Below are positions 7,642 to 16,091 of a DNA stretch of 64,000 nt, in pieces. The DNA is from Geodermatophilus ruber (lineage in GTDB: Bacteria > Actinomycetota > Actinomycetes > Mycobacteriales > Geodermatophilaceae), in NCBI RefSeq assembly GCF_900114385.1, contig NZ_FOSW01000009.1, positions 62,001 through 126,000 on the forward strand, read 5' to 3'. Below the pieces are notes generated by a model. That model saw only the letters and a program-made list of their open reading frames with translations, was not told the origin of the DNA and made no database searches. Within the stretch, counting starts at the first letter, position 1. Each line of letters starts with the position of its first letter. Position numbers and translations under genes: made by a program.

Positions 7642-8154
7642 TCACCCGAGAGGCGGCTGCGCCCGGCCGCGCCCGCTGCCCTCGGTCAGGGCGCTCAGCA
7701 GGGGAGCGACCCGGTAGGGAACCGGCGTGCTGAGCGCGATCTCCGTGGCCGTGCGCAGCACCCCGGGGACGGCCAGCACGTCCTGCAGCACCGCCTGCAG
7801 TTCCGGGTGGCTGCGGGCCGCGATCCGGACGACCAGGTCGCTGCGCCCCGTCGTCGCGTTCACCTCCAGCACGTGGGCGCGCGAGCGCAGCTCGTCGATG
7901 ACCGCCTGCAGCGCGCCCTGCGCCAGCTCCAGGTGGACGAAGGCCACCACCGCCAGGCCCAGGCGTGCCAGGTCGACCCGGGCGCCGAAGCCCTCCAGCA
8001 CGCCGGCGTCCGTCAACCGGGTCAAGCGCGCCTGGACGGTGTTCCGGGCGACGCGCAACCGGGCGGCCAACTCGCTCATCGGCAGCCGCGGATCCGCGTC
8101 GAGCGCGGCCAGCAGTTCGGCGTCGAGCCGGTCGATGCTGCTCACCTCGTTCAC
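7642..8154 (-). CDS. Lrp/AsnC family transcriptional regulator
   Basis: 170 residues: winged HTH in the first ~55 (Ile-Asp-Arg-Leu-Asp-Ala-Glu-Leu-Leu, then Leu-Arg-Val-Ala-Arg-Asn-Thr-Val-Gln-Ala-Arg-Leu as recognition helix) and an effector-binding RAM domain behind it. GTG 8154 is chosen because AAGGAGG (8170-8164) stands nine bases upstream; longer frames add nothing family-like. It is divergent from the indolepyruvate:ferredoxin oxidoreductase gene, the classical arrangement for a local regulator, and probably senses an aromatic or branched amino acid or its keto acid. A GATCGATC palindrome (8182-8189) in the shared gap is a candidate core site. Confidence 0.85.
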   Translation of the reverse strand: MNEVSSIDRLDAELLAALDADPRLPMSELAARLRVARNTVQARLTRLTDAGVLEGFGARVDLARLGLAVVAFVHLELAQGALQAVIDELRSRAHVLEVNATTGRSDLVVRIAARSHPELQAVLQDVLAVPGVLRTATEIALSTPVPYRVAPLLSALTEGSGRGRAQPPLG

Positions 8155-8181
8155 TTCCTGGCACCTCCTTCGATGTGAGCT

Positions 8182-8217
8182 GATCGATCTGACAGGCAGT
8201 TCAAAAGGATCTTGACG
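8182..8217 (+). promoter_or_regulatory. Divergent control region of the Lrp-type regulator and the oxidoreductase
   Basis: The 118-base gap holds the 8-base palindrome GATCGATC (8182-8189) and a good -35 box TTGACG (8212-8217) for the rightward gene; the matching -10 (about 8236) is weak, as expected if an activator is needed. Confidence 0.35.
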
Positions 8218-8272
8218 GCTTTGCGCAGGTCCGGTCAACGTGCACGTGACCTGGACCACTGGGAGGACCCGC

Positions 8273-11200
8273 ATGACCGAGACCCTGCCGCGCCCCACCG
8301 ACCCGTCCGGTACGGCCCACACCGACGCGGGGGGCTACACCCTGGCGGACCGGTACCGCCCCGGGGCGCGTCCGGTGCTGCTGACCGGGGTGCAGGCGGT
8401 CGCGCGCCTGCTGGTGGAGCAGCACGCGCGAGACGCGCGTGCCGGATGGCGCACGGCCAGTCTCGTGTCGGGCTACCCGGGCAGCCCGCTGGCGGGCCTC
8501 GACAAGACCCTCATGGGCGTACCCGCGCTCCGGGAGGAGCACGGGGTGCACCTGGTGCCGGGGCTCAACGAGGAGCTCGGCGCGACGGCGGTGTGGGGCA
8601 GCCAGCTCGAGCCGCCCCAGGGCCGCCGCACCCACGACGGCGTCGTCGGGGTCTGGTACGGCAAGGGCCCCGGCCTGGACCGCAGTGGCGACGTGCTCCG
8701 GCACGCATCGCTCTACGGCGCTCACCCGCGCGGCGGCGCCCTCGTGCTGACCGGCGACGACCCGGGAGCGAAGTCCTCGACGGTGCCCTACGTCAGCGAG
8801 CGGACCCTGGCCGCCCTGGGCATCCCCGTGCTCTACCCGCGCAGTGCGGCGGAGATCGTCACCCTCGGTCTCCACGGCGTCGCCCTGTCGCGGGCCTCGG
8901 GCTGCTGGGTCGCCCTGAGGATCGTCGCGGACGTCGCCGACGGCCTGTTCACCGTGGACGAGGACTTCGGCGCTCTGCAGATCACCGTCCCCGCGCTCGA
9001 GTGGCAGGGGCGCCCGTGGGCCTACCGGCAGCGGGTGATGGCCGCGCCGGCGGACAGCCTGCTCGCCGAGGAGGACCTCGTCGGACCGCGGTGGTCCATG
9101 GTGGAGGCCTACGCCGCGGCCAACCCGCTCGACGTCGTCGAGGTGGACCCGGCGCGGGCGTGGCTCGGCATCGCCGCACCGGGTGCGCAGTTCGACGCGG
9201 TGCGGCAGGCGCTGCTGGACCTCGGGCTGGACGACGCCGCGCTGCACCGGACCGGGATCCGCCTGCTGCGGATCGGCATGCCCTATCCCCTGGGCGGTGC
9301 CACGTTGCGCCACTTCGCGCGGGGCCTGGACGAGCTCCTGGTGGTGGAGGAGAAGGCGCCGTTCATCGAGACCCAGGTCCGGGATCTGCTGTACGGCACG
9401 GCGCGGGCACCCCGGGTGCTGGGCAAGCGGGGGCGGGACGGCGAGGTGCTCATCCCGGCCGGGGGCGCCGTCACGGCCGACCGCCTGACGGGCGCGCTGC
9501 GGAGCCTCCTCCACGGCCTGGAGCTCGCTGCTCCGCGGGCGCCCCGCCGGCCGCTGACGCTGTCGATCACCCCGGTGCAGCGGGCCCCGTACTTCTGCAG
9601 CGGCTGTCCGCACAACCGGTCCACGGTGCTGCCCGAGGGCTCGATCGGGGGCGGCGGGATCGGGTGCCACACCATGGTGACCCTCGCCCCGCGCGAGACG
9701 TCACAGGTGACGGGGCTGACCCAGATGGGCGGTGAGGGCGCGCAGTGGATCGGGCAGGCGCCGTTCACCGACGTCCCGCACATCTTCCAGAACATCGGCG
9801 ACGGCACCTACTTCCACTCCGGCCAGCTGGCCGTGCAGGCGTGCGTCGCCGCCGGGGTGAACATCACCTACAAGATCCTGTTCAACCAGGTCGTGGCGAT
9901 GACGGGAGCGCAGCACGCGCAGGGCGCGCTCGAGGTGCCCGCGCTCACCCGCAAGCTGCACGCCGAGGGGGTCGAGAAGATCATCGTCTGCGCCGAGGAC
10001 CCCCGCCGGTACGGGCGGCAGGCGCGGTTCGCGCCCGGCACGCTGGTCTGGGACCGCGACCGCCTCGACGAGGCGCAGCGGCTGCTGCGGGACGTCCCCG
10101 GGGTGACCGTCCTCATCTACGACCAGCAGTGCGCGGCCGAGGCCCGCCGGTTGCGCAAGCGCGGCCAGCTGCCGGCACGCACGACACGGGTGGTGATCAA
10201 CGAGGCGGTCTGCGAGGGCTGCGGCGACTGCGGGGTGAAGAGCAACTGCCTGTCCGTGCAGCCGGTGGAGACCGAGTTCGGCCGCAAGACCAGGATCGAT
10301 CAGACCTCGTGCAACACCGACTACAGCTGCCTGGACGGGGACTGCCCCTCCTTCCTCACCGTCGAGCTGCCCCGGTCGGCGGCCGCGGCCCGGCGCACCC
10401 CGCCGGCCGCTCCCGCCGTCCCCGATCCGCAGCTCCCGCAGCCCAGCCCGACCTTCGAGGTGTTCCTCGCCGGGATCGGCGGCACCGGGATCGTGACGGT
10501 CAACGCGATCCTGGCCACGGCCGCGCTGCACGAGGGCCTGCGCAGCGTCGGGCTGGACCAGACCGGCCTGTCCCAGAAGGCGGGGCCGGTCACGTCGCAC
10601 CTGCGTCTCACCCGCGAGGACGCCGCCGCCCCGGCCAACCGGGTCAGCGCCGGCTCCGCCGACGTCGTGCTCGCCTTCGACCTGATGGTCGGCAGCGACG
10701 CCAGGTACCTGCCGCTCGCCGCCCCGGACCGCACGACGGTCGTGGCCTCGACCAGCCGCACCCCGACCGGCGAGATGGTGTACGACCCCAGCGTCCGCTA
10801 CCCCGACGAAGGCGCGATGCTGGCCCGCCTGTCCGGGGGCGCCCGACGGACCGAGAGCCTCGACGCGCTCGCCGCCGCCGAGGCGCTGTTCGGGTCCACG
10901 GAGGTCGCCAACCTGCTGCTGGTCGGGGCGGCGTTCCAGGCCGGTGCGCTGCCGATGTCCGCCGCGTCGCTGGAGAAGGCGATCGAGCTCAACGGCGTGG
11001 CCGTGGCGCTCAACCTGGCTGCCTTCCGCTGGGGCCGGGTCAGCGTCGCCGACCCCGCCGCCTTCGCGGCGGCGACCCGCCCGGCGGCCCGCACCCGCCC
11101 GCTGCCGGACGGCAGCGCCTTCGTCGAGGGACGCGCGCTGGCGGAGGAGACCCGGCGGCTCACCGCGATCCGCGCCGCCGGGATGGCGGACCACTCCGGG

Positions 11201-11794
11201 CCGCGCGCCGGGCATCGGTACGCCGAGCTCGTCGAGCGGGCCGCGCTGGCCGAGCGCCGGGTGGGGGACCGGACCGCGTTCAGCGAGGCGGTGGCGCGTG
11301 GCGCTCACCGCCTGGGCGCCTACAAGGACGAGTACGAGGTGGCTCGGCTCCTCACCGATCGCGGTCTCGAGCAGGAGGCGCTGGCCCAGGTGCCCGGGGC
11401 GACGTCGCTCACCTACCGGCTGCACCCGCCCGCGCTGCGCTCGGCCGGGCTCGACCGGAAGATCGCGCTCGGCCCGGCGTTCCGGCCCGCGCTGCGGGTG
11501 CTCGCGCGCGCGAAGCGGCTGCGGGGCACGCCGCTGGACCCGTTCGGGTTCGCGCGGATCCGCCGGATCGAGCGAGCGCTCGCCGCGGAGTACACCGGGA
11601 CGATCGACCGTCTGGCCGCCCAGCTGGATGCCGACTCCTACGACACGGCGGTCGCCGTCGCGGAGGCGGCCGAGCTGGTCAGGGGCTACGAGGGCGTCAA
11701 GCTCGCCAGCGTCGAGCGATACCGGCAGCACCGCGCGGAGCTGGGGGTGCCGCTGGGCGACGAGGTGCTGCGCCTGCTGCCGGCTCAGGACTGA
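8273..11794 (+). CDS. Indolepyruvate:ferredoxin oxidoreductase, single-chain fused form
   Basis: 1173 residues joining the alpha (ThDP) and beta (gamma-like) halves found as separate IorA and IorB in archaea. In order: pyrimidine-binding pyruvate-ferredoxin-like domain (Ser-Gly-Tyr-Pro-Gly-Ser-Pro), ThDP domain near 460-560 with Gly-Ile-Gly-Cys-His-Thr-Met and Asn-Ile-Gly-Asp-Gly-Thr, a ferredoxin-like Cys-rich stretch near 645-690 (Cys-Glu-Gly-Cys-Gly-Asp-Cys and Cys-Leu-Asp-Gly-Asp-Cys), and a gamma domain from ~730 opening with Gly-Ile-Gly-Gly-Thr-Gly-Ile-Val. It decarboxylates aryl pyruvates to aryl-acetyl-CoA with ferredoxin as acceptor. ATG 8273 follows GGGAGG. Regulated most likely by the adjacent Lrp-type protein. 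Confidence 0.9.
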   Translation: MTETLPRPTDPSGTAHTDAGGYTLADRYRPGARPVLLTGVQAVARLLVEQHARDARAGWRTASLVSGYPGSPLAGLDKTLMGVPALREEHGVHLVPGLNEELGATAVWGSQLEPPQGRRTHDGVVGVWYGKGPGLDRSGDVLRHASLYGAHPRGGALVLTGDDPGAKSSTVPYVSERTLAALGIPVLYPRSAAEIVTLGLHGVALSRASGCWVALRIVADVADGLFTVDEDFGALQITVPALEWQGRPWAYRQRVMAAPADSLLAEEDLVGPRWSMVEAYAAANPLDVVEVDPARAWLGIAAPGAQFDAVRQALLDLGLDDAALHRTGIRLLRIGMPYPLGGATLRHFARGLDELLVVEEKAPFIETQVRDLLYGTARAPRVLGKRGRDGEVLIPAGGAVTADRLTGALRSLLHGLELAAPRAPRRPLTLSITPVQRAPYFCSGCPHNRSTVLPEGSIGGGGIGCHTMVTLAPRETSQVTGLTQMGGEGAQWIGQAPFTDVPHIFQNIGDGTYFHSGQLAVQACVAAGVNITYKILFNQVVAMTGAQHAQGALEVPALTRKLHAEGVEKIIVCAEDPRRYGRQARFAPGTLVWDRDRLDEAQRLLRDVPGVTVLIYDQQCAAEARRLRKRGQLPARTTRVVINEAVCEGCGDCGVKSNCLSVQPVETEFGRKTRIDQTSCNTDYSCLDGDCPSFLTVELPRSAAAARRTPPAAPAVPDPQLPQPSPTFEVFLAGIGGTGIVTVNAILATAALHEGLRSVGLDQTGLSQKAGPVTSHLRLTREDAAAPANRVSAGSADVVLAFDLMVGSDARYLPLAAPDRTTVVASTSRTPTGEMVYDPSVRYPDEGAMLARLSGGARRTESLDALAAAEALFGSTEVANLLLVGAAFQAGALPMSAASLEKAIELNGVAVALNLAAFRWGRVSVADPAAFAAATRPAARTRPLPDGSAFVEGRALAEETRRLTAIRAAGMADHSGPRAGHRYAELVERAALAERRVGDRTAFSEAVARGAHRLGAYKDEYEVARLLTDRGLEQEALAQVPGATSLTYRLHPPALRSAGLDRKIALGPAFRPALRVLARAKRLRGTPLDPFGFARIRRIERALAAEYTGTIDRLAAQLDADSYDTAVAVAEAAELVRGYEGVKLASVERYRQHRAELGVPLGDEVLRLLPAQD

Positions 11795-11795
11795 A

Positions 11796-11825
11796 CGCCC
11801 GGCGGCGGAGGGCGATCGCCGGGCG
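11796..11825 (+). terminator. Terminator after the oxidoreductase gene
   Basis: CGCCCGGCG (11796-11804) pairs perfectly with 11817-11825 around a 12-base loop immediately after the stop codon. Confidence 0.65.
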
Positions 11826-12269
11826 CGCTCGGCGTCCCGGCGCGGCACCCGCCACCCGCTGCAGCACGATCGGGCCGGTCACCGGCGTCCACCAGGTCGG
11901 ACGGCCGTCGATCTTGACGTCGCCCGCAGCTCCGTGGCTGGATGGGCCACCTCACACAGCGGGCGTGGCGGGGGTGCGATGCAGCAGGCGGCGCGCGCTC
12001 TTCCGTGCGGCGCACGCGCTCCCCGGATCAGCGAGTAGTGGTGCCGCTCGATCCGCCGGCCCGCCGGTGCCGACGGCTCCGTGCCGATCCGGGGCAGGGG
12101 GCGCGGGCGCCCCCGGGGCGGCGGATCGGCACGTCCTCGTTCGTGCGGCAGCAGGCGCCTCCGCCCGCTCCGCCGCGGTAGCGGCGCTCCCGCGGCTCGA
12201 TCCGACTCTGCCCCGGCATGCCCCTGCCGGACGACCTGCTCAGCACTCCCTGACTGGAGAACACACTCG
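11826..12269 (+). other. 444-bp gap, probable long leader of the amidase gene
   Basis: No credible gene is visible. TTGACG at 11914-11919 could be a -35 box (the -10, CTGGAT at 11938, is poor). If used, the transcript would have a leader of more than 300 bases containing the large hairpin at 12080-12133. Confidence 0.3.
12080..12133 (+). repeat. Large two-part hairpin upstream of the amidase gene
   Basis: CGTGCCGATCC (12080-12090) is the exact complement of 12123-12133, and inside it GGGGGCGC (12097-12104) pairs with GCGCCCCC (12107-12114). The 54-base element is too far from any stop codon to be a normal terminator; it could regulate the downstream amidase or be a cruciform. Confidence 0.5.
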
Positions 12270-13703
12270 ATGACCACGACTCCTGACCCGGCCGGCGCGA
12301 CCGTTCCCCTGTGGAGGCGCGGAGCGTCCGAGCTGGCCGAGCTGATCGCGAAGGGGGCGGTGACCTCCCTCGAGGTCGTGGACGCCCATCTGGAGCGGAT
12401 CGACGCCGTCAACCCGCATGTGAACGCCGTCGTCCGCGTCCTCCGGGACGAGGCGCGGGCCGCGGCGCGGGAGGCCGACCGTGCGGTCGCGGAGGGACGT
12501 CCGCTGGGCCCGCTGCACGGCGTCCCGTGCACGATCAAGGAGAACGTCGACGTCGCCGGTACCCCGACGACGGACGGCATCCCCGCCCTCGCCGATGCGG
12601 TGGCGGCGCAGGACGCTCCGCTGGTGGAGCGGCTCCGGGCGGCCGGCGCGATCCCGATCGGCCGGACCAACATGCCCGACTTCGCGCTGCGCATCCACAC
12701 CGACTCGAGCCTGCACGGCCTCACCCGCAACCCGTGGGACTCCTCGGTCACCTCCGGCGGTTCCAGCGGCGGGGACGCGGCAGCGCTGGCGGCGGGGATG
12801 ACCCCGCTCGGCATCGGCAACGACATCGGCGGCTCGTTGCGCAACCCCGCGCACGCCTGCGGGATCGCCTCGATCAAACCGACCACCGGGCGGGTTCCCG
12901 AGGCGCACGCCAACGAGCCCTTCGACGCCGGCCTGAGCGTGCAGCTGATGCAGGTCAACGGGGTGATGGCGCGCACCGTGGCCGACGTGCGGCTCGGCCT
13001 GTCCGTCATCGCCGGCCCGCACGTCCGGGACGCGACCACGGTCCCCGTGCCGCTGGACCTGCCGCGTCCGGAGGGACCGCTCCGGGTCGCCCTGATCGCC
13101 ACGCCACCCGGCGGGGACACCGATCCGGGTGTCGAGGACGTCGTACGGCGGGCCGGGGACACGCTCCAGGCGGCCGGTTACGAGGTCGAGGAGGTCGTCC
13201 CGCCGATGTACGAGGAGGCCCTGGACGTCTGGGGGCGGTGGCTGTTCACCGACGTCCGCGCGCTGCGCCCGGTGCTCCAGCAGTTCATGGGCCCCGACGG
13301 CATGCGGTTCCTCGATCTCATCGAGCCGCTGTATCCGGAGCAGACCGTCGAGACGCTCGTCCAGACCTTCGTCCAGCGGCGCACGATCGCCCGGCTGTGG
13401 GCGGAGTTCCTGGCCCGGTATCCGCTGGTGCTCTCCCCGGTCTGGACCCAGCCGGCGTTCAAGCACGGCTTCGACATCGAGAACGCGGACACCGCGGCGG
13501 CGACCATGCGGCTGCTCCGTCCCGTCATGCCCGCCAACCTGCTCGGCCTGCCCGCAGCCGTCGTCGCCGGCGGGACGACCGGGGGACTCCCGGTGGGTGT
13601 CCAGGTCCTGGGGGACCGCTTCCAGGAGCTGCTGTGTCTGGAGGCCGCCGAAGTGATCGAGCACGAGGTGGGGGTGCTCACGCCCATCGACCCGGTGCAC
13701 TGA
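12270..13703 (+). CDS. Amidase signature family hydrolase
   Basis: 477 residues. The Ser-cisSer-Lys triad is complete: Lys90 (Cys-Thr-Ile-Lys-Glu-Asn), cis-Ser165 in the Gly-Gly-Ser-Ser-Gly-Gly loop and nucleophile Ser189 in Gly-Asn-Asp-Ile-Gly-Gly-Ser. It therefore hydrolyses a carboxamide to acid and ammonia. It is not GatA, because no GatB/C genes accompany it. ATG 12270 follows CTGGAGA. It lies between an indolepyruvate oxidoreductase and aromatic ring-cleavage genes, so aryl amides such as indoleacetamide or phenylacetamide are possible substrates by context only. Confidence 0.85.
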   Translation: MTTTPDPAGATVPLWRRGASELAELIAKGAVTSLEVVDAHLERIDAVNPHVNAVVRVLRDEARAAAREADRAVAEGRPLGPLHGVPCTIKENVDVAGTPTTDGIPALADAVAAQDAPLVERLRAAGAIPIGRTNMPDFALRIHTDSSLHGLTRNPWDSSVTSGGSSGGDAAALAAGMTPLGIGNDIGGSLRNPAHACGIASIKPTTGRVPEAHANEPFDAGLSVQLMQVNGVMARTVADVRLGLSVIAGPHVRDATTVPVPLDLPRPEGPLRVALIATPPGGDTDPGVEDVVRRAGDTLQAAGYEVEEVVPPMYEEALDVWGRWLFTDVRALRPVLQQFMGPDGMRFLDLIEPLYPEQTVETLVQTFVQRRTIARLWAEFLARYPLVLSPVWTQPAFKHGFDIENADTAAATMRLLRPVMPANLLGLPAAVVAGGTTGGLPVGVQVLGDRFQELLCLEAAEVIEHEVGVLTPIDPVH

Positions 13704-13715
13704 CGACCGGTCCGG

Positions 13716-13751
13716 CCCCGGGGCATCGGGACCCGGCCCCATGCCCCGGGG
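13716..13751. terminator. Terminator between convergent genes
   Basis: CCCCGGGGCAT (13716-13726) and ATGCCCCGGGG (13741-13751) are exact complements with a 14-base loop, between the amidase stop and the end of the leftward aromatic operon. Confidence 0.65.
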
Positions 13752-13830
13752 GCGGACAGCCGTGTCGATCACTCCGGACGACGGGAGAGACGGTGACGGC
13801 GCACCGAGCGCCCGGTCGGCGGAGAGCCGG

Positions 13831-14757
13831 CTACCTCCCGGGCTGCCAGCAGGCGAACCCGAGCCCGGTCACCGCGTGGTGGAGGGGGAGGTAGTCGACG
13901 ACCTGAGCGGGCAGACCGGGGAAGGCGCCCGCCACCGTGATCCAGGAGCGGATCTCGCCGCTGCCGCCCCGGAGCGTGTCGGAGTCGAACTCGAACAGCC
14001 TGGTCAGTTCCTCTCCGCGGCCTTCCGCGATCCGGCTCAGCACCCAGGTGTCCAGCCGCTGGTCGATCCAGCCGGCCCGCGGCCCCAGCGGGTCGTGCGA
14101 CAGCCCGCCCGATCCCAGGATCGCGATCCGCTCCGGCCTGCCCTCGGCGATCTCCCGGAGGGCCGCGCCCAGGTCGTAGCAGCGTCGCGCCGACGGAAGC
14201 GGGTCGTGGTAGGCGTTGAGGAAGATCGGCACCACCGGGATCCCTGCCTCGGCCACGCCCAGGACGTGCGCCGGGCGGGTGAACGCGTGCCCGATGCCCT
14301 CGGGGCGGCTGAGCGGCCGGAGCTCGGTCATGACCGCGGGGTCGAAGCCGCGCCGCGTGAGCTCGGCGGCGACGTGGGCCCCGAGCTCGCCGGCGCACTT
14401 CAGCTGTACCCGTTGGTCGAGGCCGGGCCGGTCGCGGAAGCGGGGCAGGGTGCTGCCCGACACCTCGGCGCCGCAGAAGACGGCGAGGGTCGGGTTGAAC
14501 GCCGGGCCGAAGACCTCCTCCTGGTCGTCCCCGACGATCACCAGGACGTCGGGGCGTGCCGCGGCCAGCGCCTCGCGCAGCGCGGTGAAGCCTGCGTCGA
14601 TCCGCTGCCGGGCGACTGCGTTGGTCTGCGGGGTCTCGGCGTCGGCGGTCCGGGGCTGGGGGACGTCGCCGGCCACCATCCGGTAGGCGGCCGGCCAGTG
14701 CTCGACCGGCAGGAGCATCGCGGGGGCGTGCGACGAGGCCAGTCCCAGGACGAGCAT
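13831..14757 (-). CDS. LigB-type (class III extradiol) dioxygenase-like protein with altered metal site
   Basis: 308 residues of the LigB/DODA fold. His10 (Ala-Ser-Ser-His-Ala) and the late Glu (Gly-Glu-Ile-Arg-Ser-Trp-Ile) are the expected iron ligands, and a Gly-Gly-Leu-Ser-His motif carries the acid/base His. At the third ligand position the sequence is Val-Gly-Asp-Asp-Gln79-Glu-Glu-Val-Phe where LigB has His. It is the last gene of the leftward operon, its ATG overlapping the ferredoxin stop (TGATG). It resembles the protein at 15107, which has the same change. Ring cleavage is the family role; with Gln at the metal, activity must be tested. Confidence 0.75.
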   Translation of the reverse strand: MLVLGLASSHAPAMLLPVEHWPAAYRMVAGDVPQPRTADAETPQTNAVARQRIDAGFTALREALAAARPDVLVIVGDDQEEVFGPAFNPTLAVFCGAEVSGSTLPRFRDRPGLDQRVQLKCAGELGAHVAAELTRRGFDPAVMTELRPLSRPEGIGHAFTRPAHVLGVAEAGIPVVPIFLNAYHDPLPSARRCYDLGAALREIAEGRPERIAILGSGGLSHDPLGPRAGWIDQRLDTWVLSRIAEGRGEELTRLFEFDSDTLRGGSGEIRSWITVAGAFPGLPAQVVDYLPLHHAVTGLGFACWQPGR

Positions 14758-15104
14758 CAGCTCGCTCCTCCGCCGGGCACCGTCACGTACACCCGCCCGT
14801 CGAGGACGGTGACCGGGTAGGCCCGGACCGGGAGGAGGGCGGGGAGGGAGCGGGCCCTGCCGGTCTCGAGGTCGAACCGGGCCCAGTGCAGCGGGCACTC
14901 GACCTGGCAGTCCTTCACCTCGCCCTCGGCCAGCGACGCCGTGGCGTGGCTGCAGGTGTCGCTCAGCGCGTAGAACCGGCCCTCGTCGTTGAACACCGCC
15001 ACCGGCTCGGGCAGCTCGTCCGACTCGACCCGGAGGCCCTCCCCGACGGGGACGTCCTCCACCCCGCACACGTACACCTGGGTCATCGACGACACCGCGG
15101 ACAC
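14757..15104 (-). CDS. Rieske [2Fe-2S] ferredoxin
   Basis: About 115 residues with the two Rieske loops Cys51-Ser-His53 and Cys70-Pro-Leu-His73, the small soluble form that carries electrons to Rieske non-haem oxygenases. The probable partner is the oxygenase at 17920-19907 in the same operon; no reductase gene is present locally. GTG 15104 has GAGGAG six bases upstream; TTG 15110 and ATG 15086 are in frame and possible. The gene sits between two LigB-like genes and overlaps the following one by one base. Confidence 0.85.
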   Translation of the reverse strand: MSAVSSMTQVYVCGVEDVPVGEGLRVESDELPEPVAVFNDEGRFYALSDTCSHATASLAEGEVKDCQVECPLHWARFDLETGRARSLPALLPVRAYPVTVLDGRVYVTVPGGGAS

Positions 15105-15106
15105 CG

Positions 15107-16063
15107 TCAACTCCTCACCGGTTCAGGCGTCCACGCGGCGACTGCCATCCCCATCATCGCTCGGTAGAAGGGCTGGTACTCGACGAAGGCGGCGGGTTCT
15201 GCTCCGAGGGCACCCAGCAGGGCGATCCACGCACGCAGCTCGATCTCGCCGTGCTCCAGCAGGTCGGCGTCGGTCAGCCGGGCGAGCGTGTGCCCCTCAC
15301 CGCGTTCGACCAGGTCCAGGACGACCCGGTCGAAGTCCGTGTCGATGGCCCCGTGCGTCCGCGGGCCCCGATAGGCGGCCCAGGGATACCCGGCGGTGAA
15401 GTGCGACCAGCCGCCGGAGGCGTAGACCGCCACCCGCTCGCCGGCCGGCCGTGCGCGCACGACGCGGGCCAGCAGCTGTCCGAACTGCTCGCACCGCCAC
15501 GGCTCGACCGCCGGGTGGTGGACCGCGTTGAGGAACACCAGCACGACCGGGAGGTCGGCGCGGGGCAGCAGGTCCGCCAGCACCTGCGCGTGGGCGTGGG
15601 AGCGCAGCTCGTCGTTCTCGAACGAGCCGAGGGACGCGATGTCGAACCCCTCGCGCACGCCCTGCTCGAGGAGCGCCGTCGCGAGCTCGCGGTGGACCGG
15701 GTACGGCACCTCGCTGGTCGCCAGCGGGTTGGCCAGTGTGAACGAGGTGCCGACGTGGACGGCCAGTTGCGGGACGTTGGCGGTGCTGAAGTTCTCGTCC
15801 TGGTCGTCGCCGATGACGACCAGGACGTCCGGCCGACGATCGGCCAGCACGGTGCGCAGGCGGTCCAGTCCACCGCGGATGCGCGCGTACCCCTCCCGGT
15901 TCATGGCCAGGGTCTCGTCGTGCACGCCGTCCTGCACCGGCGGCAGCACCCCGCTGCGCCGGTGCAGTATCTGGCGGTTCCGCTCCCGGAAGTCGTCCCA
16001 CCGCTGAGGTTCCATGAACGCGAACGCGTGCGACGACGCGAGGCCGGCGACGATGCTGCCCAC
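15107..16063 (-). CDS. LigB-type dioxygenase-like protein, second copy with Gln at a metal-ligand position
   Basis: 318 residues from GTG 16063 (GGAGGAAG upstream). His12 (Ser-Ser-His-Ala-Phe), the acid/base His in Gly-Gly-Trp-Ser-His and Glu in Gly-Glu-Ile-Glu-Leu-Arg-Ala-Trp are conserved. At the second histidine site it reads Ile-Gly-Asp-Asp-Gln88-Asp-Glu-Asn-Phe. It is a diverged paralogue of 13831-14757; the pair could form a heterodimer, or each could act on a different catechol. Upstream in the operon are two C-C hydrolases that act on ring-cleavage products, which favours a true extradiol role. Confidence 0.75.
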   Translation of the reverse strand: MGSIVAGLASSHAFAFMEPQRWDDFRERNRQILHRRSGVLPPVQDGVHDETLAMNREGYARIRGGLDRLRTVLADRRPDVLVVIGDDQDENFSTANVPQLAVHVGTSFTLANPLATSEVPYPVHRELATALLEQGVREGFDIASLGSFENDELRSHAHAQVLADLLPRADLPVVLVFLNAVHHPAVEPWRCEQFGQLLARVVRARPAGERVAVYASGGWSHFTAGYPWAAYRGPRTHGAIDTDFDRVVLDLVERGEGHTLARLTDADLLEHGEIELRAWIALLGALGAEPAAFVEYQPFYRAMMGMAVAAWTPEPVRS

Positions 16064-16091
16064 TGCACTTCCTCCCGGTGGTCGACTCCGC

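Noticed and set aside
12270-13703. GatA subunit of tRNA amidotransferase
   Set aside because: The amidase signature is shared, but gatB and gatC are missing and the neighbours are catabolic.
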